64,000 nt of DNA from Armatimonadota bacterium (lineage in GTDB: Bacteria > Armatimonadota > UBA5829 > DTJY01): positions 24,857 through 88,856 of the forward strand of contig JARYMF010000012.1 of the NCBI GenBank assembly GCA_029907255.1, read 5' to 3'. The position numbers and the translations under genes were made by a program. Below, in pieces: positions 8,146-17,101 of this stretch. The notes below the pieces were generated by a model. The model saw only the letters and a program-made list of their open reading frames with translations, was not told the DNA's origin and searched no databases. How positions within the stretch are numbered: position 1 is the stretch's first letter; each line of letters starts with the position of its first letter.

Positions 8146-9642
8146 CTAAGATGCAAATCGAATCTTTGGGGAAGAGGCTGGATTGAAAGCAGAGGAGAGG
8201 TCGGCAGCTAGAGACTTTTCATATAGCTGAGCATTTGCGATTGCCACTGCAGCTGCGGATGCAACCGTCTGGAAAAGACGCATTTTTTCGTCATTCAAAG
8301 GGACATGTTTGTTGAAAAATAAATTCAATACACCTAGGGCGACATCTTGATATACCAGCGGCACTGATACGGCATAACCGCTGCTTGCGGCTAGAACCCT
8401 CCAAGGGATAAACTCAACATCTGCGAAAACATCATCTACAACGACTATGCGCTTTTCTCTGAACGCTTTTGCTGTATGGCCGGAATAAAATCCTGGCCTG
8501 CCACTTCCCTCTACGTTCTGCGGCTTCCTAGGGTTTAGGGGCATTTCAGGCAAACCATATGTCGCATAGGTGGTGAGAGTTGTTCCTTCTTCGTTAGCAA
8601 GCATGACCGAAGCATATGTGGCAGAAAGCATTCTAGCCATGTCGGAAACCATCGCTAGCAATACTACGCGAAGGTCGAGTGTATTTGATAAGCTTGATGA
8701 CATGTAGTGGACGGCTTCTAGATGTGAAATCCTGGCGTGTGCGTCTGAGTATGACGCACCAAACTCTTTTGCCATATAAATGACCAGAAGGAAGAAGCCG
8801 CAGAGCCTAAACAAATGTGCTAGCCACCACATAATGCTGTAATCCAGCCCAGATGCGGCATCAGCCATTTGTGAGAGTGCTATGAATGAGCCAAAGACCA
8901 TGAGCGAACGAGTAAAACTGTCTTCTCGCTTTGCATAAGCATTTGCGCCCACATATAGTGCGGCGAATGTGGCAGTCACTAGAAGTGCATCGTGGAGGCT
9001 TTTATTCGCTAACTGTTCTTTGAAGTTTTGCCAAATGCCGCCCAGCCCAAATGGCAAATTTTCCTGCAACTTTAAGTTGCATCTAGCAAGTATGGGTAGA
9101 CAGACTGCGAGGCATATGGAAAGTGATAAGCTGGCAATTATAGGTCTCTTGCCCATCCGGCGCACGGTTTCGAGCTCTTCCACCTTTTCGTCCCTTGCTG
9201 CAGCTGCAAGAAGAATGGCGCAGGCAATTTGCCAACCTATACAGTAATAGTTCACAACTCTTTCGATGATTGAACAGGAGATTGGATTAATTAAGCTTGC
9301 TATTCCATGTACAATAAGCGCTATGCCGGCGCCGCTAAAAGCAATTGTAGCCAAAAGGGCTCTGCGCTCACCATTTACATAGTAGTGAATCCACATACAG
9401 TAAATGAGGCCAAGGTCAAGAAGCCCCGCATAACCTTCTGTGAGCGCATGTACCCCTGGGTTAGAGTATATCCATCCAAACAGGGGCAAGTCCCGAATTG
9501 CCCAAATCAGCGCGCCTAACGCAGCCGAACATAGAATCATCCTGACGGCGTATCGTTTTGCAGGCTGTGTCTGCTGAATTAATATGTCTTGCTCGGCTTC
9601 TATTTCGGGAGCTTTCTCAATTTCAGGTGACAATACTTCCAA
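8146..9642 (-). CDS. Multi-pass membrane sensor with C-terminal GAF domain
   Basis: I prefer the TTG at 9642, with AAGGGTG eight bases upstream, to the GTG at 9729, which has no ribosome binding site; the true start is uncertain. After about 30 polar residues the protein has roughly nine hydrophobic segments (for example RMILCSAALGALIWAI, MVFGSFIALSQMADA, LFRLCGFFLLVIYMA) resembling MASE-type sensory membrane domains. A short coiled linker (HARISHLEAVHYMSSSLSN) leads to a GAF domain covering about the last 150 residues (DLRVVLLAMVSDMARM, then YAVSVPLVYQDVALGVLNLFF). No kinase, GGDEF or phosphatase output follows the GAF domain, so the protein may signal through a partner or be a truncated sensor. 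Its 3' end lies 88 bases from the MBL start. Confidence 0.82.
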   Translation of the reverse strand: MEVLSPEIEKAPEIEAEQDILIQQTQPAKRYAVRMILCSAALGALIWAIRDLPLFGWIYSNPGVHALTEGYAGLLDLGLIYCMWIHYYVNGERRALLATIAFSGAGIALIVHGIASLINPISCSIIERVVNYYCIGWQIACAILLAAAARDEKVEELETVRRMGKRPIIASLSLSICLAVCLPILARCNLKLQENLPFGLGGIWQNFKEQLANKSLHDALLVTATFAALYVGANAYAKREDSFTRSLMVFGSFIALSQMADAASGLDYSIMWWLAHLFRLCGFFLLVIYMAKEFGASYSDAHARISHLEAVHYMSSSLSNTLDLRVVLLAMVSDMARMLSATYASVMLANEEGTTLTTYATYGLPEMPLNPRKPQNVEGSGRPGFYSGHTAKAFREKRIVVVDDVFADVEFIPWRVLAASSGYAVSVPLVYQDVALGVLNLFFNKHVPLNDEKMRLFQTVASAAAVAIANAQLYEKSLAADLSSAFNPASSPKIRFAS

Positions 9643-9786
9643 TCTTGTGTCACCCTTCTTTGTAATGTGTGATGGTTTCCAACCAATTTGATTATCGGTG
9701 ATTGTGCACTGCCTACTTAGGATATGCACCCATTAAAAAGTATCAATGGGTGGGTATTTTGTGGTGGGGTAAAGCTAATTAACAAA

Positions 9787-9812
9787 TGAACCCCACCGCA
9801 TGGTGGGGTTCA
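9787..9812 (-). terminator. Perfect hairpin downstream of the 9841-10491 gene
   Basis: TGAACCCCACC-GCAT-GGTGGGGTTCA is a perfect 11-bp stem with a 4-base loop, 28 bases past the stop codon of the minus-strand gene. On the minus strand it is followed by an AT-rich stretch (atttgttaatt), so it is a reasonable intrinsic terminator, although the U-run is imperfect. Confidence 0.7.
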
Positions 9813-9840
9813 TACATCTAGCGAAAGTTTTTAATTAAGC

Positions 9841-10491
9841 TTAAGGCATGCCTGGTAGGAGTGGAGGGAGCGAGATGTCACCGATTCCCATACCTGGAAG
9901 GTAATGGCGCGCTACATCCATCGCTTCTTCTACGCCAGCTGTCGTTTTTTCGAAAGTGCCCTCGGGAACCTGTCCGCTGATTTCCGCCACCAGCTGGTTC
10001 ATAAAGGCTGATACATCGGGAGGCTTATTTCGCTCAATTTGGTCAAGCATGGCTTCGTAATCCATCGCATAGCAGGTAAATAGTGTATTCCAACCAGCTT
10101 TTGTGCGCTTTTCATTTTTGTATACTGCTGGCAGGTGAACAGTCATTATCCTGCCATCCATGGATTTGTACTTAAACCGAAGTATTTCAGTCGCACTGCC
10201 ATCCCAGTTTTTAATTTTTACGACCTTTATACCTGAGGACACGACCTGTTTTAAGCCATAGACTGGTTCCGTTGGAGTCGGAGGAGGCACCGAAGCTATG
10301 GATCCTGGTTGCGCACTGGGATCACCTGGTGCACCAGTAACGCTGCTCTGAGCCTGGCTTGGTGGTGGTAGCTCAGCGGGCGGGTTTTGTGCGCTAATCT
10401 CCTGCTGCCAGTAAATGAAAACTCCCAATCCTGAGAGGAGAAGGCACAATGGGATTAACCAAAAGTAGTGCTTTTTGATTATGAGCGACAT
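9841..10491 (-). CDS. Hypothetical membrane-anchored protein with Pro-rich linker
   Basis: GGGAGG seven bases upstream fixes the ATG at 10491 (MSLIIKKHYFWLIPLCLLLSG); a longer frame to 10515 is unlikely. The 216-residue protein has one N-terminal membrane helix (about 9-28) that could be an anchor or uncleaved signal. A linker rich in Pro, Ala and Ser follows to about residue 75, and then a compact domain (GIKVVKIKNWDGSATEILRFKYKSMDGRIMTVHLPAVY in part) that I do not recognise. The layout resembles periplasmic proteins tethered to the inner membrane. It is the last gene of a probable minus-strand group with aspA and the BON protein, 160 bases after aspA, and is closed by a hairpin. Confidence 0.75.
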   Translation of the reverse strand: MSLIIKKHYFWLIPLCLLLSGLGVFIYWQQEISAQNPPAELPPPSQAQSSVTGAPGDPSAQPGSIASVPPPTPTEPVYGLKQVVSSGIKVVKIKNWDGSATEILRFKYKSMDGRIMTVHLPAVYKNEKRTKAGWNTLFTCYAMDYEAMLDQIERNKPPDVSAFMNQLVAEISGQVPEGTFEKTTAGVEEAMDVARHYLPGMGIGDISLPPLLPGMP

Positions 10492-10652
10492 CTGCGTACC
10501 TCCCACAGTGAGCACCTTGGGAAAATTGCATGCGTATGATTGCGAAGGTCACATAATTAATCCTTAGGCGCTTGTGTATGGTTAACTTATTGTATATCAT
10601 AACATCCCTGTTTGTCAAGCGTCCAAGAACTGGAGTGAGAACAGGTTCTGTG

Positions 10653-12089
10653 CTAGGAGGTATCAGGGATTCCAGGTTCGGTTAGGACATCCGGTTTTAG
10701 GAGCCGGTCGAGTTCCTCAGGGGTAAGGAGGCCATTTTCAATGATGACCTCGCGGATGGATTTCCCTGTAAGAAGCGCTTCTTGGGCTACCATTGAGGCA
10801 GCTTGGTAGCCAATTTTTGGGCTCAATGCGGTTGCCAGCCCCAAGCTATTCTCTGCAAAAGTGCGGCAACGCTCCTCGTTTGCTACCATTCCGCGGAGGG
10901 CTTTTTCCGTAAATACCGAAACAGCGTTCCTTAGAATTATCAAAGATTCGAATAGGTTGCGTGCTATGACTGGTGTCATTGTGTTGAGGTCGAGGCGGCC
11001 GCTTCTCGCCGCATGAGCAATGACCGAGTCGTTGCCTATCACTTGGCAGCATACCATTTCAAGCACTTCAGCCATCGATGGGTTGACCTTTCCTGGAATG
11101 ATTGAGGAACCTGCCTGAGCGACAGGCAGGTCTATTTCGGCAAAGCCTGTCATTGGTCCTGAATACATGAGGATTATGTCGCCTGCTATTTTCATTAAAG
11201 CAACTGCGGTATCTCGGACGGCTCCCGAAATATCGAGAAAATCATTTGCACTCTGGGTAACTTCGACCCAGCTTTCTGGTGGGCGAAGGTCTTCCATTTC
11301 GGTATATTCTTTTAGTTCATCCAGGGCTATAACTCTATATGCAATTGTGGAGTTGATTCCTGTGCCAACGGCAGTCGCTCCGATATTGAGTTCCTTTAGG
11401 CTCTCCATAGCTATGTGAACATGGCGAGAGACCTTTCCGATGGTAACCGCGTATGCGGCTAGCTCTTGGCCGAGGCGTATTGGCACAGCGTCGCGAAGAT
11501 GCGTGCGTGCCGACTTTAGCACATGGTCGAATTCATCTGCTTTGCTCCAAAGAACGTCTTCAAGCTCTGAAAGCGATTCCAAAAGTCGGTTGCCTAATTT
11601 TAAAGCAGTAATGCGCATAGCAGTTGGAAAGACGTCATTGGACGATTGTGACATATTAACATGGTCATTGGGATTGATTACATCATAGCTTCCTTTTGGG
11701 AGGTTAAGCAATTCGAGGGCACGGTTTGCAATCACTTCATTCATATTCATGTTAAGCGAGGTGCCAGCCCCGGCTTGGAACACGTCTACAACAATTTGGT
11801 CGTGCCATTTGCCATGGATTATTTCGTCGGCGGCATCACGGATTGCTAAGCCAATGTCTTCGTTTAAACGGCCAATTCGCATGTTTGCTACTGCCGCGGC
11901 TTTTTTTACCATTGCCAAAGCCGCGATGAACTCGGGGATAGCTTTCTGTCCGCTTATTGGGAAGTTTTCAAGAGCGCGAACCGTATGAATCCCGTATAAA
12001 GCATCTGCCGGAACTTCTTTTTCCCCAAGCCAGTCGCGCTCGATGCGGCTGTCAGGGTTTCTTTCTTTCTCGTTCTTATTCTTGCTCAT
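10653..12089 (-). CDS. aspA: Aspartate ammonia-lyase
   Basis: A 478-residue fumarase/aspartase-superfamily enzyme. VPADALYGIHTVRALENFPI near 26-45 is characteristic of aspartases rather than class II fumarases. The substrate-binding HVNMSQSSNDVFPTA lies at 143-157 and the superfamily signature GSSIIPGKVNP at 327-337, which contains the catalytic Ser of the flexible loop. The C-terminal GLLTPEELDRLLKPDVLTEPGI is also typical of AspA. The reaction is L-aspartate to fumarate plus ammonium in the cytoplasm, linking amino acid catabolism to the citric acid cycle. GGGAG upstream of 12089 supports the start. The gene follows the BON-domain gene by 24 bases on the same strand. Confidence 0.93.
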   Translation of the reverse strand: MSKNKNEKERNPDSRIERDWLGEKEVPADALYGIHTVRALENFPISGQKAIPEFIAALAMVKKAAAVANMRIGRLNEDIGLAIRDAADEIIHGKWHDQIVVDVFQAGAGTSLNMNMNEVIANRALELLNLPKGSYDVINPNDHVNMSQSSNDVFPTAMRITALKLGNRLLESLSELEDVLWSKADEFDHVLKSARTHLRDAVPIRLGQELAAYAVTIGKVSRHVHIAMESLKELNIGATAVGTGINSTIAYRVIALDELKEYTEMEDLRPPESWVEVTQSANDFLDISGAVRDTAVALMKIAGDIILMYSGPMTGFAEIDLPVAQAGSSIIPGKVNPSMAEVLEMVCCQVIGNDSVIAHAARSGRLDLNTMTPVIARNLFESLIILRNAVSVFTEKALRGMVANEERCRTFAENSLGLATALSPKIGYQAASMVAQEALLTGKSIREVIIENGLLTPEELDRLLKPDVLTEPGIPDTS

Positions 12090-12113
12090 AATTTCATTCT
12101 CCCGCTAGTCAAG

Positions 12114-12833
12114 CTATCTAACAAAAAGGAGATTTTGGACGTCAACAACACCAGGAGTGAATCTGGCGATTGCTTCTGCTTGCTCAACCTGCGTAAAACT
12201 ATCTACAATCCCGTTGAGGGTAACTATGCCATTTTTGACCGAAATATCTATCTTTTGGTTTGCAACAAACGCATTTTTTCTAAAGCGATCTTGCACATCG
12301 GCTAATATTTCCGCGTCTGTTCGAAAAATCTTCGGGCGCACTACAATTTCATTCTTTACGTCTATAACGCCAGCAACCAAGCTGGCAGCCAATCCAGCAA
12401 TTTGTTTTGAGTAGCTGTTGTTGAGGGTGCCGGTAAGTGTAACGACTCCGTTCTCCACACGAACTTTTATTGCGGAGATTTCGTCCTTGCTGAGGTTGCC
12501 TTGGAGTGCTGTGCGGATTTCTCTAAGAATTTGATTGTCAGTTTGCTTCTGCAAAGGCACAACGGTTATCTGATCAACTATTTGCTCAACTCCAATTGTC
12601 CTCTTTGCAAAATTGAGTATGCTTTGTTTGGTTTGGAGTTCGGCAACCTTGCCAGTGATTGTGACAACTCCGTTTTGAACGTTAACTGTAATGTCATCAA
12701 GGGGCCTTAGTTGGGGCTTTATTCGACTGAGAATCTTCTCTTTAATTTGTGTATCGGTTATATTCTGAGCTTGAGCGCCCCCTGCAAGCATGCATATCAG
12801 CAGAATTATCAAAATTGTATGCGGAAATTTCAT
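12114..12833 (-). CDS. Secreted protein with three BON domains
   Basis: A signal peptide (MKFPHTILIILLICMLAGGAQAQ) is followed by three repeats of about 70 residues, each with the BON hallmark of a hydrophobic helix followed by V-x-NGVVT-L-x-G. The three hallmarks are VNVQNGVVTITGKV, VRVENGVVTLTGTL and ISVKNGIVTLNGIV. BON domains occur in OsmY and in outer-membrane and secretin proteins and are thought to bind phospholipid or peptidoglycan-associated surfaces. A periplasmic or cell-surface protective role is the usual interpretation. At 239 residues it has the normal size of three-BON proteins. It is the first gene of a close group with aspA. Confidence 0.9.
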   Translation of the reverse strand: MKFPHTILIILLICMLAGGAQAQNITDTQIKEKILSRIKPQLRPLDDITVNVQNGVVTITGKVAELQTKQSILNFAKRTIGVEQIVDQITVVPLQKQTDNQILREIRTALQGNLSKDEISAIKVRVENGVVTLTGTLNNSYSKQIAGLAASLVAGVIDVKNEIVVRPKIFRTDAEILADVQDRFRKNAFVANQKIDISVKNGIVTLNGIVDSFTQVEQAEAIARFTPGVVDVQNLLFVR

Positions 12834-12944
12834 TGGTTCAATTCTAAAAATGAACTAGTGCTTTATTCATATACCCTGGCGAATAAAGAGCAAAACTAAA
12901 AGCACAAGTGCATGTGAATGTTCTTATTGGGGGCGTTGCAGCGT

Positions 12945-15900
12945 TTAGTCGTATACGACAATGTCGGATTGAACTCGCGGACGAAGAAGACGGTAGATAT
13001 CCGAACCTGATTTCCAACATGAACTTATGCCAGTAACCACCACATACTTGCCTACCTCAGGAGTTGAAAGACCACTGCGCAACACGCGGATGCCTGGATA
13101 GCCAGACGCATCCATTATTCCCGAGCCGTCATCTATGTAAAAATAAGAATAAGATGGGTTGGAATAGGTTACTCGTCCCGTCGTGCAAACGAGGAGGCCT
13201 ATGTTGCATGTCTGAGGAGAAGGTTTGCCTATCTTGTCACACACTCCCCGCTGGCCTGCACCAGTTATTGGGTCATAGTTCCAATCGCCGCCGCCTAGGT
13301 CGCGGTTTGAAAGCAAGAGGGGTTCAACTGTGCCGGTATTATCGGGGGGCGGCGATTGTTCGGCTGTTATTGCTTCTATATACCTTTCGCCATTTGAGTT
13401 TGTCTTCATTGTGCCGACGACATTAACCCGCATTCCAGTTTGGAGTCCATGATATGGCTTTGAAACGGCAATTCCACATCGGCGGTCGTCAGCTTCGATA
13501 TAGAAAAGGCTGGACCATGAGGCAGAGATAATTGCCCTATCGATGGCAACTATTTCATCATTTGGCAAGCTCTTTGCGGTTTCGATTCCAATTCTGGGAA
13601 GCATGGTGAATCTAATCGCTTGATTGTTCGAGAGCAGTGTACTGCCATTATAGGAATACTTGCATGCCATGTTTCCGGATGAGTTTTCGATTCCAATTGT
13701 CGCACTTCGTCCTGCTCCGCAATTAGTATCGTCAGGCTGGACCTCGAGATACTGGAAGACTATGTCGTTCAAGTTCTCATATAGAACAACTTGGAATGTG
13801 AACGGCTTTGAGGGTGTGGAGTAGTGGGGTACGCCAACCCAGCTTATTACAAATCGGCGGTTGGGCGAAGTGCCTTCAGTGCCAACCTTCACACTGCCAG
13901 CGGCAGATGGGTCTAAATCATCCCAATAGGGGTAAAGTACTGCATTTGGTGCGGCCGGGTTAGGTATATCCGTGTTCGAAAACGCATCAAGGCCATTGTT
14001 TAGGAACCCTATCATACCGTTTGCTGCCACATAAAGTTGAGTGTATGCTGTGCCGTAAAAGGTGAAAGTAAACGGTATTGTCAGGGCTGGGGTAACGCCG
14101 TCATCGGAAAGAGTATATGTTGTATGGTTAGTTGGGTCTATCCAATTTATTGGTATGGTTTCCATGCGGTAGTTCTTTGCTATTTCGAGTTTTACGTTTC
14201 GGGTTCCGCCACCATCGCCATTAGTTGTGTTTGTAAATGTCACCGTATCATTGTAAATCCCAACCGGCAGGGTTGCCGCCTCTGCCCCGATGGATACAAT
14301 CACGTCCTCGCTTGCCCCGGGCTCGAGATTACCGGAAGTTTTGGAAAGGGTAATCCATGACGCTGTCTTGGTGGCATTCCAATCCAGGCTTGAATAGCCG
14401 ATGTTGGTTAGGGTGTAGGTAATGCTGGAAGGGTAAAATGGTCCACCAGGTTCTCCTATTGATTCGAAAGCGGTGTCTGGGCTTACCCGTAGGCTGCCAT
14501 CTCGCACAGTTAGAATGATATTTCGAGTGGTGCTACCTACGCCATTGGTTGTGTTTAGGAAAGTAATCGTATCGGAGTATACGCCGGCGGGTAAGCTGTT
14601 TGCATTTAAGTTAACCGAAGCCACAACGTTCGTACTTTCGGCAGGTTCAAGAGTGCCATTTTCGCTGGATAAACTAACCCAAGGCTGGGTCTTGCTTGCG
14701 CTCCAATTGATGGTTAAGTTGCTGTTGTTTGTTAGAGTGTAGGTGTGGCTTGGCGGGTTAAATGGCCCACCAACCGGTCCATATGAGAACGTTTCTGAAG
14801 TTGGCGTGACCGACAAGCCGATTGCATCTGTTGTAAAGGCTTTTAAGCAGACGTTCGCATTGGAAACGTAATTAGTGATGTCATTCCATGATGTTCCATC
14901 GCTGCTAACATAACTCTCGCCGCTGTTTGCTGTTGCAGCGCTCGAGTATCCTGGGAATGGGTGTTCGTATGGAATCGGCCAGTTGTACTCGGGTGTCGTT
15001 AGCTTTACTACAACCGAGAATTTTTCACCAATCGTAAGTTGAACCGGCGAATCCAAGGAGATTGTTTGGTACCCGGCGTTCGCTAGACTGCCAACCTTGC
15101 TTGCGACAGGGCCACTTGGGTTGATTGGTCCGGATGTTGGGTTGAGGTAGATATATATTTCGTAGCTGGAGTTTGGCGAAGCAGCATAAAAACTAACGGC
15201 CGCGAGATAATCGCTAGTGGCTGCAGTGAAGACATTAGCAAACCAGCCAGTTGTGTTGCCGTAACCAAGGCTTGATACCCAGCCGAGGGGGTCATATTGA
15301 TAGACTTGTTTGAAGTTAGTTGTTGGCTCTGCAGAGCGGAAGAGAGCATTATCGGTGCCAATGCAAGTGTCGTAATATGAAATATAAAGGTATCCGTTCG
15401 AACCCCAGCTTGTGCCCCAACTATTTTTGATGATGAAGGCGCCATTACCGGGAGGGGTGATGTAGAAGTTGCTTGCTGGATAGTTGTCATCCCATCCCAC
15501 AATGCACACCGCATGGTTGCTTACTCCCATGCCGTTGAAATAGTATGCGCAGGTCGAGGAATTATAATAGTAGGAGCTCCAATAGAAGGTTGTATATACC
15601 GCTCCATAGGTCATTACAGCCTGCTTAATGTTGTCATTGTCGAGTGGTCCCGCCCTGTCTGGAATAAAATCAACTGCTTGGACATGTTTTCGAATTGCAA
15701 GCCCTGTTGGTGATGTGCAGCTTGAGGCGTTATAGATATCGTCTCCTTCGATGATTGGGCCATTCCAGCGCGCAAGATATGCTGTTGACATCCAATGATT
15801 GCCGCCTGCACAGCATGTTGGGTCAAAGCCATGTTGGTTCTTTAAGTTATTCTCTGAAAAATCCCATGTTTCATTAGGAAGGAGGCAAGACTCCATTGAG

Positions 15901-16262
15901 CCATAAGTTGCGAACGCCCAGCAGCTTCCGCAGGAACCTTGGTCTCTTATTGGGGTAACCTTCCCGAGATTTCGCAGGTCAAATGACGATGGGAATCCTA
16001 CTAGAGTGCGAGCGGTTGAGATGCGTTCTCCTTTAGAGTGTGAAAGGTCGAGTGGCGGTGGTATAAGGCCTGTTGCGATGCTTTGGTTGGCTTCGGAACT
16101 CACCAGAGCGGTCTCTTGAAAATATCTCAGGAACGCAGGATTAGGCGGGGCAGTCGTGGGGATGCTTTCTGTTTGCGAGCTGGCAGGGGCTACGGCGTTC
16201 AAACAAAGCAAAATTAAGGAAAGAAAAACTGCCCTTTGTATTCGAGGAACTTTAAGCCTCAT
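12945..16262 (-). CDS. Secreted papain-like (C1A) peptidase with BACON-type and C-terminal OB-like domains
   Basis: The 1105-residue protein begins with a signal peptide (about 1-29). The peptidase domain at about 90-320 has the full C1A active site: Gln108 and Cys114 in DQGSCGSCWAF, His250 in SNHAVCIVGW and Asn280 in IIKNSWGTSWG. A beta-rich 'lectin-like' domain common after bacterial C1A peptidases covers about 320-490 (YQYDPLGWVSSLGYGN). Two BACON/Ig-like repeats follow (VTPTSETFSYGPVGGPFNPP and VSPDTAFESIGEPGGPFYPS), then a nidogen-like beta domain (VAANGMIGFLNNG) and a final OB-fold-like part. It is probably exported to degrade or bind extracellular protein or glycoprotein. GGAGG precedes the start. 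No cystatin-type inhibitor gene is adjacent. Confidence 0.9.
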   Translation of the reverse strand: MRLKVPRIQRAVFLSLILLCLNAVAPASSQTESIPTTAPPNPAFLRYFQETALVSSEANQSIATGLIPPPLDLSHSKGERISTARTLVGFPSSFDLRNLGKVTPIRDQGSCGSCWAFATYGSMESCLLPNETWDFSENNLKNQHGFDPTCCAGGNHWMSTAYLARWNGPIIEGDDIYNASSCTSPTGLAIRKHVQAVDFIPDRAGPLDNDNIKQAVMTYGAVYTTFYWSSYYYNSSTCAYYFNGMGVSNHAVCIVGWDDNYPASNFYITPPGNGAFIIKNSWGTSWGSNGYLYISYYDTCIGTDNALFRSAEPTTNFKQVYQYDPLGWVSSLGYGNTTGWFANVFTAATSDYLAAVSFYAASPNSSYEIYIYLNPTSGPINPSGPVASKVGSLANAGYQTISLDSPVQLTIGEKFSVVVKLTTPEYNWPIPYEHPFPGYSSAATANSGESYVSSDGTSWNDITNYVSNANVCLKAFTTDAIGLSVTPTSETFSYGPVGGPFNPPSHTYTLTNNSNLTINWSASKTQPWVSLSSENGTLEPAESTNVVASVNLNANSLPAGVYSDTITFLNTTNGVGSTTRNIILTVRDGSLRVSPDTAFESIGEPGGPFYPSSITYTLTNIGYSSLDWNATKTASWITLSKTSGNLEPGASEDVIVSIGAEAATLPVGIYNDTVTFTNTTNGDGGGTRNVKLEIAKNYRMETIPINWIDPTNHTTYTLSDDGVTPALTIPFTFTFYGTAYTQLYVAANGMIGFLNNGLDAFSNTDIPNPAAPNAVLYPYWDDLDPSAAGSVKVGTEGTSPNRRFVISWVGVPHYSTPSKPFTFQVVLYENLNDIVFQYLEVQPDDTNCGAGRSATIGIENSSGNMACKYSYNGSTLLSNNQAIRFTMLPRIGIETAKSLPNDEIVAIDRAIISASWSSLFYIEADDRRCGIAVSKPYHGLQTGMRVNVVGTMKTNSNGERYIEAITAEQSPPPDNTGTVEPLLLSNRDLGGGDWNYDPITGAGQRGVCDKIGKPSPQTCNIGLLVCTTGRVTYSNPSYSYFYIDDGSGIMDASGYPGIRVLRSGLSTPEVGKYVVVTGISSCWKSGSDIYRLLRPRVQSDIVVYD

Positions 16263-16439
16263 TTGGGCCTCCTCTTCATTCTTACCCTAACCTATCTAGT
16301 TTATATCGCTACTGCCTTTTTGTCAAGTAAGCAATCAGAAAACTAGTATAAATATTTGGGTATTTATGCTCTAAAGTTTTTCCTGCGCATTGCCAGAATG
16401 AAGGTTGAGCGATTTCTCGTTCGTTGAAAGGGGATCCTG

Positions 16440-17084
16440 GTGAACATTTTACTGCGCAGGATATTTGCCGCTTTTGTATTTGCCGGCATGCTCATCGTCT
16501 TGCTTACCTTAACGGCACACGCCCAGGGTTGGAATTCTGCGGTTACAAGTGGCCTTACGTCAGTAACTTGGAAATTTGCTGAAGGTGAATATACATGGAC
16601 TCTTTTTAATAACTCCTCCCTCCCTGGAGATGCTTGTCGTGAGTACGATGTTTTGATTTGGGAATTAATTCCTTTTCAGGTGGAGGAACCACTTTCTTGG
16701 GTGGCTCCTGAAGGCTGGACATGGAGCGGCAACAAATTTAAAATCGCAGACTCAAGCAAGAAATACTTTACACCATGTGCAATAGGGCCAGGGCAATCTG
16801 CTGTCTTTAGATATAAACCAAAGCCCAACGGTAAGCTAATCAACAGTAATGGTCCGCAGCCAGTTGGCTTGGCATTCGTTACCCATGTTGCAGCGGTTGT
16901 TTCTGGGTCGGGAGCGCTTGACGGCAGTCGCCCTTGGATTCCGAAGTTCACTCAGCATGGCTCAACATGGTTTGATGAATCGAATATGGCGGCAGTTCCT
17001 GAACCAGCAGGCTTGGGAATTCTCGCCTTTTATGTTGGGGCTTTTACTTTATATTCTTTATATTGGAGGAATCGCTTAGGATAG
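16440..17084 (+). CDS. PEP-CTERM-like sorted exoprotein
   Basis: The start is a GTG at 16440 with AAAGGGG upstream. The 214 residues include a signal peptide (ILLRRIFAAFVFAGMLIVLLTLTAHAQ), a soluble part of about 155 residues without a recognised fold, and a C-terminal tail. That tail is VPEPAGLGILAFYVGAFTLY followed by basic residues WRNR. VPEP plus a transmembrane helix plus a basic cluster is the PEP-CTERM signal, which is processed by an exosortase in exopolysaccharide-producing bacteria. No exosortase gene lies in the window. The protein is convergent with the sulfatase gene, the two stops being 17 bases apart. Its role may be in the extracellular matrix. Confidence 0.82.
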   Translation: MNILLRRIFAAFVFAGMLIVLLTLTAHAQGWNSAVTSGLTSVTWKFAEGEYTWTLFNNSSLPGDACREYDVLIWELIPFQVEEPLSWVAPEGWTWSGNKFKIADSSKKYFTPCAIGPGQSAVFRYKPKPNGKLINSNGPQPVGLAFVTHVAAVVSGSGALDGSRPWIPKFTQHGSTWFDESNMAAVPEPAGLGILAFYVGAFTLYSLYWRNRLG

Positions 17085-17101
17085 GCAATAGCCGCCAGCC
17101 A

